Source of the DNA: Zygnema cylindricum
Taxonomy: Eukaryota > Streptophyta > Zygnematophyceae > Zygnematales > Zygnemataceae
DNA: 64,000 nucleotides
Assembly: GCA_037447655.1 (NCBI GenBank)
Contig: JBBHKE010000316.1
Coordinates: 92,001 to 156,000 of the forward strand
Direction: 5' to 3'
Shown here: piece by piece, positions 12,111-22,420 of the stretch
Position numbering within the stretch: position 1 is the stretch's first letter
How the letters are laid out: each line of letters opens with the position of its first letter
Position numbers and translations under genes: made by a program
The notes under the pieces: generated by a model
Databases searched by the model: none
Told to the model about the DNA's origin: nothing
Seen by the model: the letters and a program-made list of their open reading frames with translations, nothing else

Positions 12111-13209
12111 GCTTCCTGAATTGCTCCAAAGGCACATTTCTGTCTCCGAGGGATCTCGGTCTCCTCTAAACTCTTGTCAAGAAGAAGCTCCCCATCCTCC
12201 TCAGAAGACTCATCCTCGGTTTCTCCTGTCACTTTTGTAACCACAAGTGCTTATTTCTGCCCTCCGGAAGAACCCCCTCCACGCTTCTCTTCGAGCCTCG
12301 GCTCCGACAGCTTGACACAATCTGCGATGAAGTGTCCCGACTTTTTGCAAAAATGACAAAGACCCTTTGGGGGCCTCAGTCCTCCAGAATGATCTCTTTC
12401 CCCTTTGGACGGTTTTTTCGGGTATTCCCCCATCGGTCCCCTCTTGGTGCTAGATCTTGAATGCTCTTTCCTCCTTTCCTAATCTCCATTGTGTTTTCCG
12501 GCACAAGTATCATCCTGACCACTGTGTTCATTTTCCATGAACTATCAGGCATTTCCTGAACTCGATACACTATGTTCTTGTACACATCTGGTAACTTCAT
12601 GATAAGGGTGTTAACTTTCATTTTCATTGTACCTGTCCACCCGGCACTTTCCATCTCCATATACAATTAAAAAAGATCATTACAGTAATCCAACATATTT
12701 CCTCCTTTGTAAGTGTAACTCACTAGCTTTTGCTCAGCCAACTAGAGCTCCTGAATAGTTCCAGCTCTATAATCTCCACCAAACTCACCCACAACTCCTC
12801 GGCCTTGTAAATATGAAGATGAGGGGTGGCCAAAAATTGAGTGAGGTTCCTCAGAATGAAGTTCTTGGCAGCCATGTTTACAACCTCCCACATTTAAGTA
12901 TAGTTCTCCGCGGTCTTCACGGTCGTCGCTCTGAGTACTGTGGCAATAAGAGTGAGGGGTGTCTCCTTCCCTTTCCCCTTTTCAGACACACTGCTGTCCC
13001 CATCATCTGCCTCCTCCGCTGAGGCAGCAGTTGCTGCAGGAAACCTTACTCCTCCAAATCCTGGTGGAGTTCCTGAAGCTGGACTTTTCACTTGTCCACA
13101 AACGATACCCCAGTATCGTTTTTCACACATAGCTCCAATCATCATGGCTTCCCAATAGATGAACCCAGATCCATTGAAGGTGAGTACCCTAGAGGGTGGG
13201 CCCATAACC
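12111..13209 (-). pseudogene. Copia-2 gag
   Basis: The polyprotein leader starts with VMGPPSRVLTFNGSGFIYWE near 13,205. UBN2-type gag blocks follow (12,376-12,666: MKVNTLIMKLPDVYKNIVYR). An intact CCHC zinc knuckle CHFCKKSGHFIADC lies at about 12,317-12,358. At least three frame breaks occur. The leader just inside the LTR reads GGTTATGGGCCCACC and may overlap the primer-binding site; I could not match it firmly to a specific tRNA. Confidence 0.85.
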
Positions 13210-14215
13210 TGCAATTATGTATCCTCCATTAGACTACAAAATACAAAAAGCCTCTAGATAGTTACTAACTAACCCACTTTTAGTGGCAACCACTGCTACC
13301 CAAGAAGAAAAGCAGACAATCCGACTGCACCCATGTGCAGCCTAGACTCCCTTGAGTGCGTAGGAAAAAGAATCTCTGAAAACGCCCAACCAGGCGATAA
13401 GTTATAACGAAGTGAAAATGCAAATTTGTACAAACTCTCAAAGAGAGAGGTGACTGCCTACCAAAATTTTCTAAGTCTTGATTCCCTCAAAAATCTCTTA
13501 TCTACTGAAGTACGGACCAATCATAATACTGTACCATACCAAAAAGTACTACTGTCGATGTACCTTTTGTACGGCCTATGTACGACAAGGTTATTAAGTA
13601 GACGCGTGTCCACTTTTCACTCGTCAATACATTCTTCGGAATTCCCGAGACCGAATGTTATCTCTCCACGTGGCGCCAGTTCATTCCACCTTACTAAACG
13701 CCAAAGTGACCATTGCGAGATCTCGGCGATGATGTGCGCCGTCGAATATGAACCAAAACGCAATCTCAACCGTCATAAATACTTGCGTGGTATCCGTTTC
13801 AAATTTAGTATCGTACTTCGTACTTTTATAAAATTGTTTCTATGCATGCCACATACGGTTTCAGTTTAATGAATTCGTTTACTCCTAAATAAATATATAT
13901 CTATCATACCCTATAGCATTTAGCATTGGTCCTAGTCTAATAGGATAAAGCTAACAGTTACCGGCTAACTTGACGAACGGCAGGTACCGGGATCAAGTCC
14001 TAGGTCCGTCAGGTATCTTTTTAGTAACCTACTAAAATAACCGCTTGTAAAATTAAGGCAGCCATGGTTCAACCACCCTCTCTATCCTTCAGTGACTACA
14101 ACAAGTATGGGGGCTAGAGAGAGGAGGTGGAGGCAGGTTGTCCGTACTTTTCTTTTCCTTTTATTCCAACATATTTAAACCTAGAAAATACTCTAGAAAT
14201 CTATTAATTTCAACA
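13210..14215 (-). repeat. Copia-2 5' LTR
   Basis: This is the partner of 8,079-9,084, with identical length and the same terminal TGTTGAAA (minus strand, at 14,215) and TTGCA (at 13,210). It is followed by CCGCA. Confidence 0.93.
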
Positions 14216-14220
14216 CCGCA
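14216..14220. repeat. Target-site duplication CCGCA (right) of Copia-2
   Basis: CCGCA follows the right LTR and repeats the five bases left of 8,079. Confidence 0.9.
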
Positions 14221-14823
14221 ATCCAATGTGGTTGTGCCACGAGTCATTCGATGTGGCGATGACCGCAAACCGCCAAAATCCTATTCCGCGATCTCGGCTT
14301 TCTTCGCGTCCGTCTGATGGAAACCGGGTTTCAATCTTAGATGTCATAAATACCTACGCGGTATTTATTTCACATTTGAAACAAGTGCGAGATATTCATT
14401 TTGAGATATTTCGTATCCCGTACAATACAACCTGTATCTATGTCCCAATATTTTGTTAAATGAAATATTCTATGTGTAAACATTTATATAGTTATCAAAC
14501 CATATACTACGTTACAATGGTCTTCCACTAATTAGATTAAAGTACCGGCTAACGGCGACTTTGAAGGACGGTAGGTACTAGGTTCAAATCTTGGGTCTTT
14601 CAAGTACCATTTTGGTAAATCTACCAATCTACTGTCTGTCTCCCTCTAGATAGCATAGGCAGCCAAGGCTCTAACTCCCTCTCCTACTTTCATTGACTGG
14701 GACAAGTATGGGAGCTGAAAAAAAGGAGTTAGAGGCAGACTGCCTCTACTTCTTTTTTGCATTTTATCCTTTACAAAACCTAGAAAATACTAAAAGAACC
14801 TTTAATTTATACAGAGGAAGTTT
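14221..14823 (-). repeat. Copia-A 5' LTR, second part
   Basis: The Copia-A LTR resumes after the CCGCA duplication and ends with ATACA (LTR start TGTATAAATTAAAGG on the minus strand) at 14,823. It retains the family blocks CATTTTATCC, CTCCCTCTCC and GACAAGTATGGGAGC. To its right lies coding sequence of Copia-C on the other strand, so Copia-A appears to have inserted into Copia-C. The matching left flank is not in the window. Confidence 0.8.
14533..14591 (+). promoter_or_regulatory. tRNA-like internal Pol III promoter module inside the LTR
   Basis: GGTTCAAATCT at 14,581-14,591 fits the B-box consensus GGTTCRANTCC up to its last base. An A-box-like TAGATTAAAGTACCGG lies about 46 bp upstream. 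Equivalent blocks occur in the other LTRs: GGTTCGAGTC on the minus strand at 15,620-15,629 in Copia-3, and degenerate versions near 500, 8,860 and 14,000. In every element the module is antisense to the retrotransposon. Whether it is transcribed is unknown. Confidence 0.4.
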
Positions 14824-15360
14824 ATTTCACTGCTGAGAAAGGTAGCCAAGGGATGATTATGCTAATTTAAAGCAATGAAAAGAAAAAAATTTACTATGTT
14901 GGTGTTCATGATATTATGTTGTGGCATAAGAGGCTTGGACATGTGCATTTAGATAAGTTGAAAGAAATGAAAAAGATGGGAATAGTGGAAGAAATTCAAT
15001 TTTGAGAAAGTAAAAACCTCAGTGACTCTTGTGGTTCTCCTCAAGGTAAGGCACACATGTTACCGTTCCCAAAAAAAGCCACTTATAAACGAGAAAAAAT
15101 TTTAGACTAAGTACACAGTGATATTTGGGGACCGACCAAAGTGCCTTTACCCGATGGTAAGAGGTTTATGATGAGAATCACAGACGATTCGTCTTGGTAT
15201 TCTAGAGTGATCTTTCTGAAAAATAAATCAGAGGCTCCACAAGATTTTAAAGAATATAAAGCATGGAGTCTGAATTTTCATGAAACCTATATTAAGTGAG
15301 AAAGGAGTGATAATCAGGGAGAATATACCTCCAATAAGTTTGAGGATTCTTTGAGAGAAG
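14824..15360 (+). pseudogene. Copia-C GAG-pre-integrase and integrase core remnant
   Basis: Plus-strand sequence reads EEVYFTAEKGSQGM, a stop, YYVGVHDIMLWHKRLGHVHL, KAHMLPFPKKATYKREK, VHSDIWGPTKVPLPDGKRFM, YSRVIFLKNKSEAPQDFKEY and DNQGEYTSNKFEDSLREV. It spans the zinc region and the D,D core. The first Asp is present in VHSDIWGP. Several stops interrupt it. It ends exactly where the Copia-3 LTR begins, after AGAAG. Confidence 0.85.
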
Positions 15361-16403
15361 TGTTCAAATCAATAGATTTAGAGGGTATTTTCTAGGTCTG
15401 AATAAATCAAGTAGAATCGCAGGTAGTCTGCCTCCACCTTCTCTCTCTAGCCCCTATAGTTGTTGTAGTCACTGAAGGTGAGAGAGAGTGGTGGAGCCAT
15501 GGTTGCCTTAGCTTCACACGTGAGAGAGAGAGAGTGGACGAGCCATGGCTGCCTTAGCTTCACAGGCAGAAATGTATAGTGACATAAGTAAATCTTAACA
15601 AAAAGGTTGAGTCCAGCAAGACTCGAACCTCCTACCGGTAGAGTGAGGCGTAGCCATCAGCTGTACCCGGTATATCGTAGAAAATTGTCAGAGTATATAT
15701 GATTTGACTTCTATTTAAACATTGCTAAGGAACCTTAATCCGATTAACGAAATTAGAGATAACAAGCATAGAGACTAGTTGTAATATAGTGCGAACCTAG
15801 AACCCGCACAAAAAAAATGTACTAGACATTTGTTTTAAACGGGTAACATTAAAACCCGAATTTTGATCCAAAGGCAGCATCATCACCAGATCCCTAAATG
15901 GTCGCTTTGGCCGTTTTCGGGCGTGACATGACCTAGCGCAACGTGGCACAATAGAATTGGAAAGCGCGAATCACGGAGAGCATGAGAACAAGTCTAGAGA
16001 AGACGGGCGTCCATTCCATGGCCTTGTCGTACACAGGCCGTACAGAAAGTACATCGGCCATGGTACCTTTATGTACTTTACAATTCCCTGATCCATTCGT
16101 ACATTAATAGATAGGGGTTGTATGACGGGCTTGGGACTTAGAGGATTGAGGAAGTAGCCGCCCCTCTCCCAATGGGCTTGTATAAATATTGGCATCTTTG
16201 CGACTTGATAATTAATCGCCTAGTTGGGCGTTTTTAGTGATTCCTTTTGCTGCGGACTTAAGGGAGTCCAGATTGCATAGGGGTGCAGTCACATTGTCTA
16301 TTTGCGTGATTGAGCATTTGCGGTCCTGGTTGAAGAAGGGTTAGTCAAAAACTATCTAGAGGCTTCTTGAATTCTGTAGACCAATGGGGGACAAAAAATT
16401 CCA
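15361..16403 (+). repeat. Copia-3 5' LTR
   Basis: The LTR begins TGTTCAAATCAATAG and ends at about 16,403 in AATTCCA, beside the leader ATTTATAGGCCCACCC, the counterpart of GGTTATGGGCCCACC in Copia-2. It contains the antisense tRNA-like block (15,600-15,680). Confidence 0.88.
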
Positions 16404-17500
16404 ATTTATAGGCCCACCCTCTAGGGTGCCCATCTTCAATGAATTTGGGTTCATTTATTGGGAAGCCATGATGGTAAAAGCTTTGTGTGAAAAAATATAT
16501 TGGGGTATTGCCAGTGGACTAGTTAAACATCCATCTCAAGGAATCCCACCATGGTTTAGTGGAGTGAGGTTTTTTGTAGCAGCATCTGCCCCAACGGAAG
16601 AGGCAAACGACAGGGACAATAGTGTGTTCGAAATGGGGAAAGGGAAGAAGACACCTCTCACTCCTATCGCAACGGCACCCAGAGCGGTGGCAGTGAAGAC
16701 CGAGGAAAGTGATATTCAATAATGGGAATACAAAAACATGTCTGCCAGGCATATCATTCTGAAGCACCTCGATCAACCTTTTGCAACCTCTCATCTTCAT
16801 ATTTTCAAGGCGAAGGAGTTGCGGGTGACTTTAGTGGAGATCTATAAAGCTGGTACTATTCAAGAGCTCCATTGGCCGAGCAAAGGCTAAGGAATTACAC
16901 TTACAAAGGGGGGAAATGTTCGATTACTGTAATGACCTGTATTGTTTGTATATGCAGATGGAAAGTGTCAGGTGGAAAGTTACAATGAAGATGAAAGTCA
17001 ACACTCTCATCATGAAGTTGCCTGATGAATACAACAACATAGTGTACCGAGTGCAGGAAATGGATGACAGTTCTTAGAAGTGGAACACACTAGTTCATAT
17101 GATACTCGTGCAAGAGAACACAATTGAGATTCGTAGAGGAGGAAAGAGCGTTCAAGCTCTAGCTGCCGGAACGACCGGTGGGGAAAGGAGTCAAAGATGC
17201 CGTACGGCAACTTCAAAGGAGAGAAAGATCAATCTGCAGGACCAAGGCCTTCAAAGGGTCTTTGTCATTGCTGCAAAAAGTTGGACACTTCTTAGCAGAT
17301 TGCACCAAGCTGTCGGAGCTGAGGCTCCAAGAAAACCGTGGAGGAGGCTCTTCCGGAGGAAAGAAAAATGCACTTGTGGTCACACAAGTGAAAGGGGAGA
17401 CCGAGGAGGACCAGGCCTCTGAGAAGGAGGATGGTGAGCTCATTCTTGACAAGAATTTGGAGGAGAGGGAGATCCCTCGGAAACATAAGTGTGCTCTTGG
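16404..17500 (+). pseudogene. Copia-3 gag
   Basis: The open start (16,384-16,722) reads GPPSRVPIFNEFGFIYWEAM and ALCEKIYWGIASGLVKHP. After a stop, UBN2-type blocks follow (RHIILKHLDQPFATSHLHIF, MKVNTLIMKLPDEYNNIVYR). The CCHC knuckle is split by a frame change: LCHCC in one frame, KVGHFLADCTKL in the next (about 17,262-17,310). Confidence 0.85.
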
Positions 17501-19100
17501 AGCCATTCGGGAAGCTCCCACAAGAGGATGGATCATCGATTTAGGTGCATCCATGCATATGTGTCATGAAAGGCACCTCTTTACCAAACAAAAAAAAATC
17601 CCTACTGTAGAGATAGAGTATGGGGATGGGAGAGTATTTACTACAAATCTAGTGGGTTCGGTAGATCTAAAAGTCTTAGTCAAGGGTAAAACTTTTATAC
17701 TTTTTTTCTCAAATCTACTCTACATTCCTCAACTAAGTAAAAATCTTGTCATTTCCTCTGTCTTAGGTGATAAGGAGTTTGATACTTTCACTATAAAAGG
17801 AGTCTTCACAGCTAAGTATGGGATGAAGTCTACTACACAGCAGATAAGGGTAGCCAAGGAATGTTTAGGCTTAATTTGAGTATTGAAAAGAAGAATGCTT
17901 ATTATGTTGGTGTCCTAAACTTGATTATGTGGCATAAGAAGTTGGGGCATGTGCATTTTGATATACTGAGGGAAATTAAGAAGCATGGTGTAGTAGACGG
18001 CATTCAGTTTAAGGATAAGGAAATGATGGATGATTGTAGTGATTATACTCAATGTAAGGCTCACTCACTACCCTTCCCCAAAAGTGCCAAATGTAGAGGT
18101 GAGAAAGTACTAGTTATGGTCCACACATATATCTGGGGACCGGCAAAAGTACCTTTGGTCGAAGGGAAGAGGTTTATGTTGATAATCACTTATGACTTAT
18201 CCACATACTCTAGAGTCTACTTTCTAAAAACAAAGTCAGAAACACCAACTTACTTCAAAGAATGTAAAGCCTGGGGTGAGAATTTTTACGGAACCCGCTT
18301 TAAGAAAATAAGAAACGATAATGGGGGAGAATACACCTATAACGAATTTGTGGAATACTAGAGGGAAGAGGGAGTTCAGCATCAGAATACTATACCGTAT
18401 AATCTACAACAAAATGGGGTAGCTGAGAGGCTAAACCAAACTCTATGAGATAGTGTACAACGTATGTTAGCTGAAAAGAAGATAGGAAAAGGTTTTGTGC
18501 AGAAGCGATGAACGGTGCTAACTACATTAAGAATAGAGTCTTTCCTACGGCCATAAAAGGAATGACACCTTATGAGAGATGGGTTGGAAGGAAAGCAGAT
18601 GTTTCTCACATTAATGTATTCGGCTGTTAGATTTACACCCTTAACACAGATAAAAAAAAATTGAAAAATTGATGTTAAAGGGAAACTATGGTATTTTTTG
18701 GGATATGATGAAGATGTTAAGGGATATAGAGTCTATGACTTAGCTAAACAAGATATCATTTTGGTAAAGATTATAGTTGTCATTGATGAAAAAAAGTCAT
18801 TTGATCCCTTCAAATGTACCAAAAAGATAAGAAGCAGTTTTGAGTCTGAGAGTGAGGAGGACTCGGATCTTCCCGGAAAGGACATAAGGGAAAACGTGAT
18901 TGCAAATTCAAGGGAGATCCAAGATAGGAGAGATACACTGAAATCCCCTCATACTCCTAAACACTCCGTGGAGACAGAGGAGGAGGAGCCAGAACTACCT
19001 TCCATGGATAGGGGAGCCGATGAGACTCCCAAGACTTCCGTCCATGCGAGCTTCGGATTTTGAGGGAGGACGAACAAGCAGCAAAATACTACAAGTAAAG
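17501..19100 (+). pseudogene. Copia-3 protease and integrase
   Basis: The protease motif DSGAS reads DLGAS (about 17,540). The integrase is open at 17,861-18,361, with MWHKKLGHVHFDIL and CSDYTQCKAH. The first catalytic Asp of VHTDIWGP is Tyr (TAT at 18,128-18,130), while the second is kept in IRNDNGGEYT. A TAG ends it at 18,361. The C-terminus resumes at 18,698-19,063 (YDEDVKGYRVYDLAKQDIIL). Confidence 0.88.
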
Positions 19101-20695
19101 CAAGCTGCTCACAAGATAACTAAGTTGTCTCATCCTGATGAGCCTCATTAGTACTCGGAGGCAATAAACATTCCTGAGAAGGACAGATGGGTTGGAGCCA
19201 CTTGGGAGTTGGTGGACTGTCCTCCGGATAAAACACCGATTGGGTGCAAATGGGTGTTTAAACTGAAACTGAACCTAGATAATACTATTGAGAGATATAA
19301 GGCTCGGTTGGTAGCAAAGGAGTTCACCCAAAAAGAGGGGATAGATTATGAGGAGAATTTTGCTACTGTGGTTCAATTCCCATCAGTAAGAATTCTCCTT
19401 AGTCCAGCGGTAGTGGAAGACATGGAAATAAATCATATGGATATTAAGACCGCCTTCCTTAATGGTGAGCTAGAGGAAGAAATCTTCATGCGGCAACCAA
19501 AGGGGTTTATAGAGGAATGAGAGGAGATCAAAGTCTGCAGACTCATAAAGTCCTTATATGGACTAAAGCAGGCTCCCCGACAATGGAACAAGAAACTAGA
19601 TGAGCTTCTCAACGATCTGGGATATATCTAGATCAACTCTGAACAATCTATTTATATGTTTGAAGATTGAGAATGGTGTTATTTTCATTGCAATTTATGT
19701 GGATGATTTGGTAGTGTTAAGTAAGTCTATGGAAAAGATTAATAAGTTAAAGAAAGATCTTAGAAGCAAATTTGACATGAAGGATTTAGGGGAGACAAAA
19801 TATATTATATAAATTCACATAGAAAGCAATAGAAGGGAAAGGATTATCAGACTTACTCGGAAAGAGGTTATAGAGAATATGCTTGAGAAATACCAGATGG
19901 AAAAGGTAAACAGTTGTACCACTCCCATGGACTAGAAGAAAATATATGATGGGAGTGTAGAAGGAGGAGTGATAATCTAAGATGATCATATGAGTCTAGA
20001 AGAAGGACAGTTTATGAAGTATATTCCTTACATGCAGGTTGTAGGAAGCTTAATCTACTTTATGAACTGTACTAGGCCGGACATAGCGGCACCTGTTGGA
20101 GTCCTCAGTAGGATTCTTCATGATCCTAAACAGAGAGACTAGGAGGAAGCCAAGAGAGTCATGAGATATCTGGTGGTAACAAGGGATTTAGTGTTGCATT
20201 TAGGAGGAGAGCACAATGACATCACTACTTGGAGTGATGCCAGTTATAGGGATGCACCTATGAGAAGATGCACTTCTGGGTATGTGTTGGATGTGGGAGA
20301 ATGTGATTTCTGTTGGAGAAGCAAGCATTAACAGGTGGCAACTCAGTCCACTAGGGAGGCTGAGTATATGGCCTCTAGTTCTTCGGTGAAAAAATTGATG
20401 TGGGTCAAATCTTTGTTATAAGAGCTGGGGTATACAAAGGAGGGAGTGCATGAAGTGTTTTTTGATAATCAAGCTGCCATTGCAATTGCAGCCAATCCAA
20501 AATATCACTTTAAGGTTAAACATATGGACATAAAATTGATTTTGTGAGGGAAAATGTTGAAAACAAAATTGTGAATCTTGTGTATAGGGTTGATGGGGAA
20601 ATGGTGGCTGATATAATGACCAAACCTGTGCCATCTCCCAAGTTAAAATATTGTAGAGAAAAATGTGGATTAAAAGAGAAATTGAAATCAGACTA
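19101..20695 (+). pseudogene. Copia-3 reverse transcriptase and RNase H
   Basis: The RT opens near 19,205 (WELVDCPPDKTPIGCKWVFK) and keeps an intact YVDD (19,696-19,707, within FIAIYVDDLVVLSKS). TGA at 19,518, TAG near 19,629 and TAA near 19,810 interrupt it. RNase H (about 20,040-20,690) shows WSDASYRDA, REAEYMASS and FDNQAAIAIA. Reading ends in KEKLKSD and a purine tract AGAAAAGGGGAG just before the 3' LTR. Confidence 0.88.
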
Positions 20696-20706
20696 GAAAA
20701 GGGGAG

Positions 20707-20799
20707 TGTTGAAATCAATAGATTTAGAGGGTATTTTCTAGGTTTGAATAGATTAACTAAAAGCGCAGACAGTCTGCCTCCACCTTCTCTCTCTAGCCT
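20707..20799 (+). repeat. Copia-3 3' LTR, first 93 bp only
   Basis: TGTTGAAATCAATAGATTTA onward matches the 5' LTR at 15,361 until CTCTCTCTAGCC, after which unrelated sequence follows. Confidence 0.88.
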
Positions 20800-21300
20800 C
20801 CAAAACTACAAAAATTACAACTGTCGTTGTTTTTGTTGGCGTCAGCGATTGTCAAAAAATTCGTAATCATCTTCATCTGTCACAAAGTTGTACCTACCTC
20901 TACAACCGTCACATGTCAAAGTTCTAATTTCATTTTACGTACCCTTACATGTTTTCGGTACTTTGATAAAGTATTTTGGACTGTAGTGAAGATTCTTTGT
21001 ACTACTTTGAAGAGCGTCTCTATGTGCGAAAATAAAATCGGAACTTTAGAATGTGACGGTTGTAGACGTTGGTACAACTTGTGACGATTGAAGCTGACTA
21101 CAAAACATCCAACGATTAGTGACGCTTACAAAAACAGTGACGGTTGTAGACATCTAGATTTTTGTGAAATTGTAGATGTTTAGGGTTCGGTGACATTGTG
21201 ACGTCGCGCTCACTTGTGACAACGTCGACGTCACGGATTCAATAACTTTCCGCCACGGTTTCCTGATTTCGTTTTTTCTACTTTTCTCACTTGATTTGCC
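20800..21300. other. Sequence with dispersed inverted GTGACGGTTGTAGA repeats
   Basis: GTGACGGTTGTAGAC occurs near 21,054 and 21,140, and in inverted form (TCTACAACCGTCAC) near 20,897, with related GTGACG words between. Clustered short direct and inverted motifs resemble subterminal repeats of CACTA-type or hAT DNA transposons. The stretch starts with ACTACAAAAATTACAA, distantly like a CACTA end. No transposase is visible, so this remains a suggestion. No gene is seen. Confidence 0.3.
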
Positions 21301-21460
21301 CTTAAAAAAAAACCTAAAATTTTTCAAAAATAATATTTTTAAAATATCTTTCATTTTATACCAATATTGTCGTGTTTCATTCTAAAATGTGTGAGATAAA
21401 AGCAATGGTGTGAGAGGGAGAGGGGAGAGGTGACGACGGCGCAAAATTTTGCATAGGACC

Positions 21461-22146
21461 CCATGAATGAAAGTGGAGCTCCGAGACCCCTGCAAATTTT
21501 TTTCCGTACATGCGCGTGAAGGGCACAGAGAAAAAGAGCGAGGACTCTCCCTCGTCCTAAGTTTTTTCCACTCTTGTGGCGGGTGCGTGGGTCATTTTTC
21601 ATTCGCTGTTTGGGCGGTACTTGAACTAAAATCACCCCCTCGAGGTGATTTTGGATGAAGTTTTTTTTGGGCTGGATTCTCTTGCCTTGGGGTCGAAAAG
21701 GGGAAAACGCCAAAATGCGTTCACATGACGACAAACACGCCGTACATTCAAAGTATGAGTTGACGTTCACTCTACTTAGGGAACTTTGACAAAAACTTTA
21801 GCCGTTCGAGAAAATCATTTTTACCAAAGTAGAGTGAACGTCAACTCATACTTTGGATGTACGGGGTGGTTGTCGTCATGTGAACGCATTTCGGCGTTTT
21901 CCCCTTTTCGACCCCGGGCAAGAGAATCCAGCCCCAAAAAAACTTAAACCAAAATCACCTTGAGGAGGTGATTTTAGTTCAAGTACCGCCCAAACATCGA
22001 ATGAAAAATGACCCACGCACGCGCCACAAGAATGTGAAAATTTTAGGACGAGGGAGAGTCCTCGCTATTTTTCTCCGTGCCCGTCACGCGCATGTACGGA
22101 AAAAAATCAGCAGGGGTCTCGGACGTCCGATTTAATTCATTTTTTG
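21461..22146. repeat. Long near-perfect inverted repeat (fold-back element)
   Basis: The left arm (21,461-21,781) and right arm (21,824-22,146) are reverse complements over about 320 bp with roughly 90-95% identity, separated by some 42 bp. Each arm contains a smaller palindrome around AATCACC...GGTGATTTT. The arm ends read GAGACCCCTGC on the left and GCAGGGGTCTC on the right. A transcript from either strand would fold into a long hairpin. No coding frame is plausible. Confidence 0.93.
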
Positions 22147-22198
22147 TAAAATTTTCACTTGAAAAGGTACATTTGTGTACGGTTTGACATCGACCGTA

Positions 22199-22364
22199 CA
22201 CCACGCTATTTAGATCTTATTGAACTTTAGTTCTTTACGCTATTTTGTACGGTATCTCAATTAACGTCAAGGAAAAAATAAAATCATGTATCCTATTTGA
22301 GGAAAAAAATCAAAGTTTTAAGAACCCAAATTAGTGACTTTGACACTAATAACGATGCGCGGTG
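22199..22364. mobile_element. Short TA-flanked TIR element (MITE-like), eroded
   Basis: The segment is bounded by TA on both sides. The left end CACCACGCTATTTAG and the right end (inverted CACCGCGCATCGTTATTAG) resemble the termini of the better preserved elements at 32,500, 46,426 and 46,917. At 166 bp it has no coding capacity. Tc1/mariner-like mobilisation is inferred from the TA flanks. Confidence 0.5.
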
Positions 22365-22367
22365 TAG

Positions 22368-22420
22368 TTTTCTGTAATTGGTGATGTACCTCGCGAGGTA
22401 CATCGCCAATTACAGAAAAG
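22368..22420. repeat. 53-bp near-perfect palindrome
   Basis: TTTTCTGTAATTGGTGATG is followed through a CGCG centre by its reverse complement CATCGCCAATTACAGAAAA, with a single mismatch. Confidence 0.88.

Larger units (their letters stand above)
8079..14215 (-). mobile_element. Copia-2, structurally complete LTR retrotransposon with dead pol
   Basis: Two LTRs of exactly 1,006 bp, a purine tract beside the 3' LTR, leader, gag, protease, integrase, RT and RNase H in Ty1/Copia order, and a CCGCA target duplication define this 6,137-bp minus-strand insertion. It lies inside the LTR of Copia-A and is therefore younger than that element. The LTR pair differs at many positions, so it is not recent. 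Stops, frameshifts, an integrase deletion and an RT active-site change rule out autonomy. Confidence 0.95.
15361..20799 (+). mobile_element. Copia-3, LTR retrotransposon with truncated 3' LTR
   Basis: A complete 5' LTR (1,043 bp), gag, protease, integrase, RT, RNase H and the first 93 bp of the 3' LTR are present on the plus strand. The two LTR starts agree at roughly 90% over the shared 93 bp. The 3' LTR breaks after CTCTCTCTAGCC, so the right target duplication is lost. It lies against Copia-C sequence and probably inserted into it. Many stops show it is not autonomous. Confidence 0.93.

Noticed and set aside
13190-13212. Firm assignment of GGTTATGGGCCCA as a primer-binding site for a named tRNA
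   Set aside because: The position next to the LTR is right, but I could not match it confidently to a specific tRNA 3' end, and it also reads as the gag leader.
15600-15680. Functional tRNA gene on the minus strand
   Set aside because: The B box is good, but no complete cloverleaf or anticodon arm could be drawn, and the block recurs inside LTRs. It is kept only as a tRNA-like module.
21351-21770. 139-codon minus-strand frame in the fold-back
   Set aside because: Overlaps the inverted-repeat arm. The mirrored arm does not keep the frame, so it is chance.
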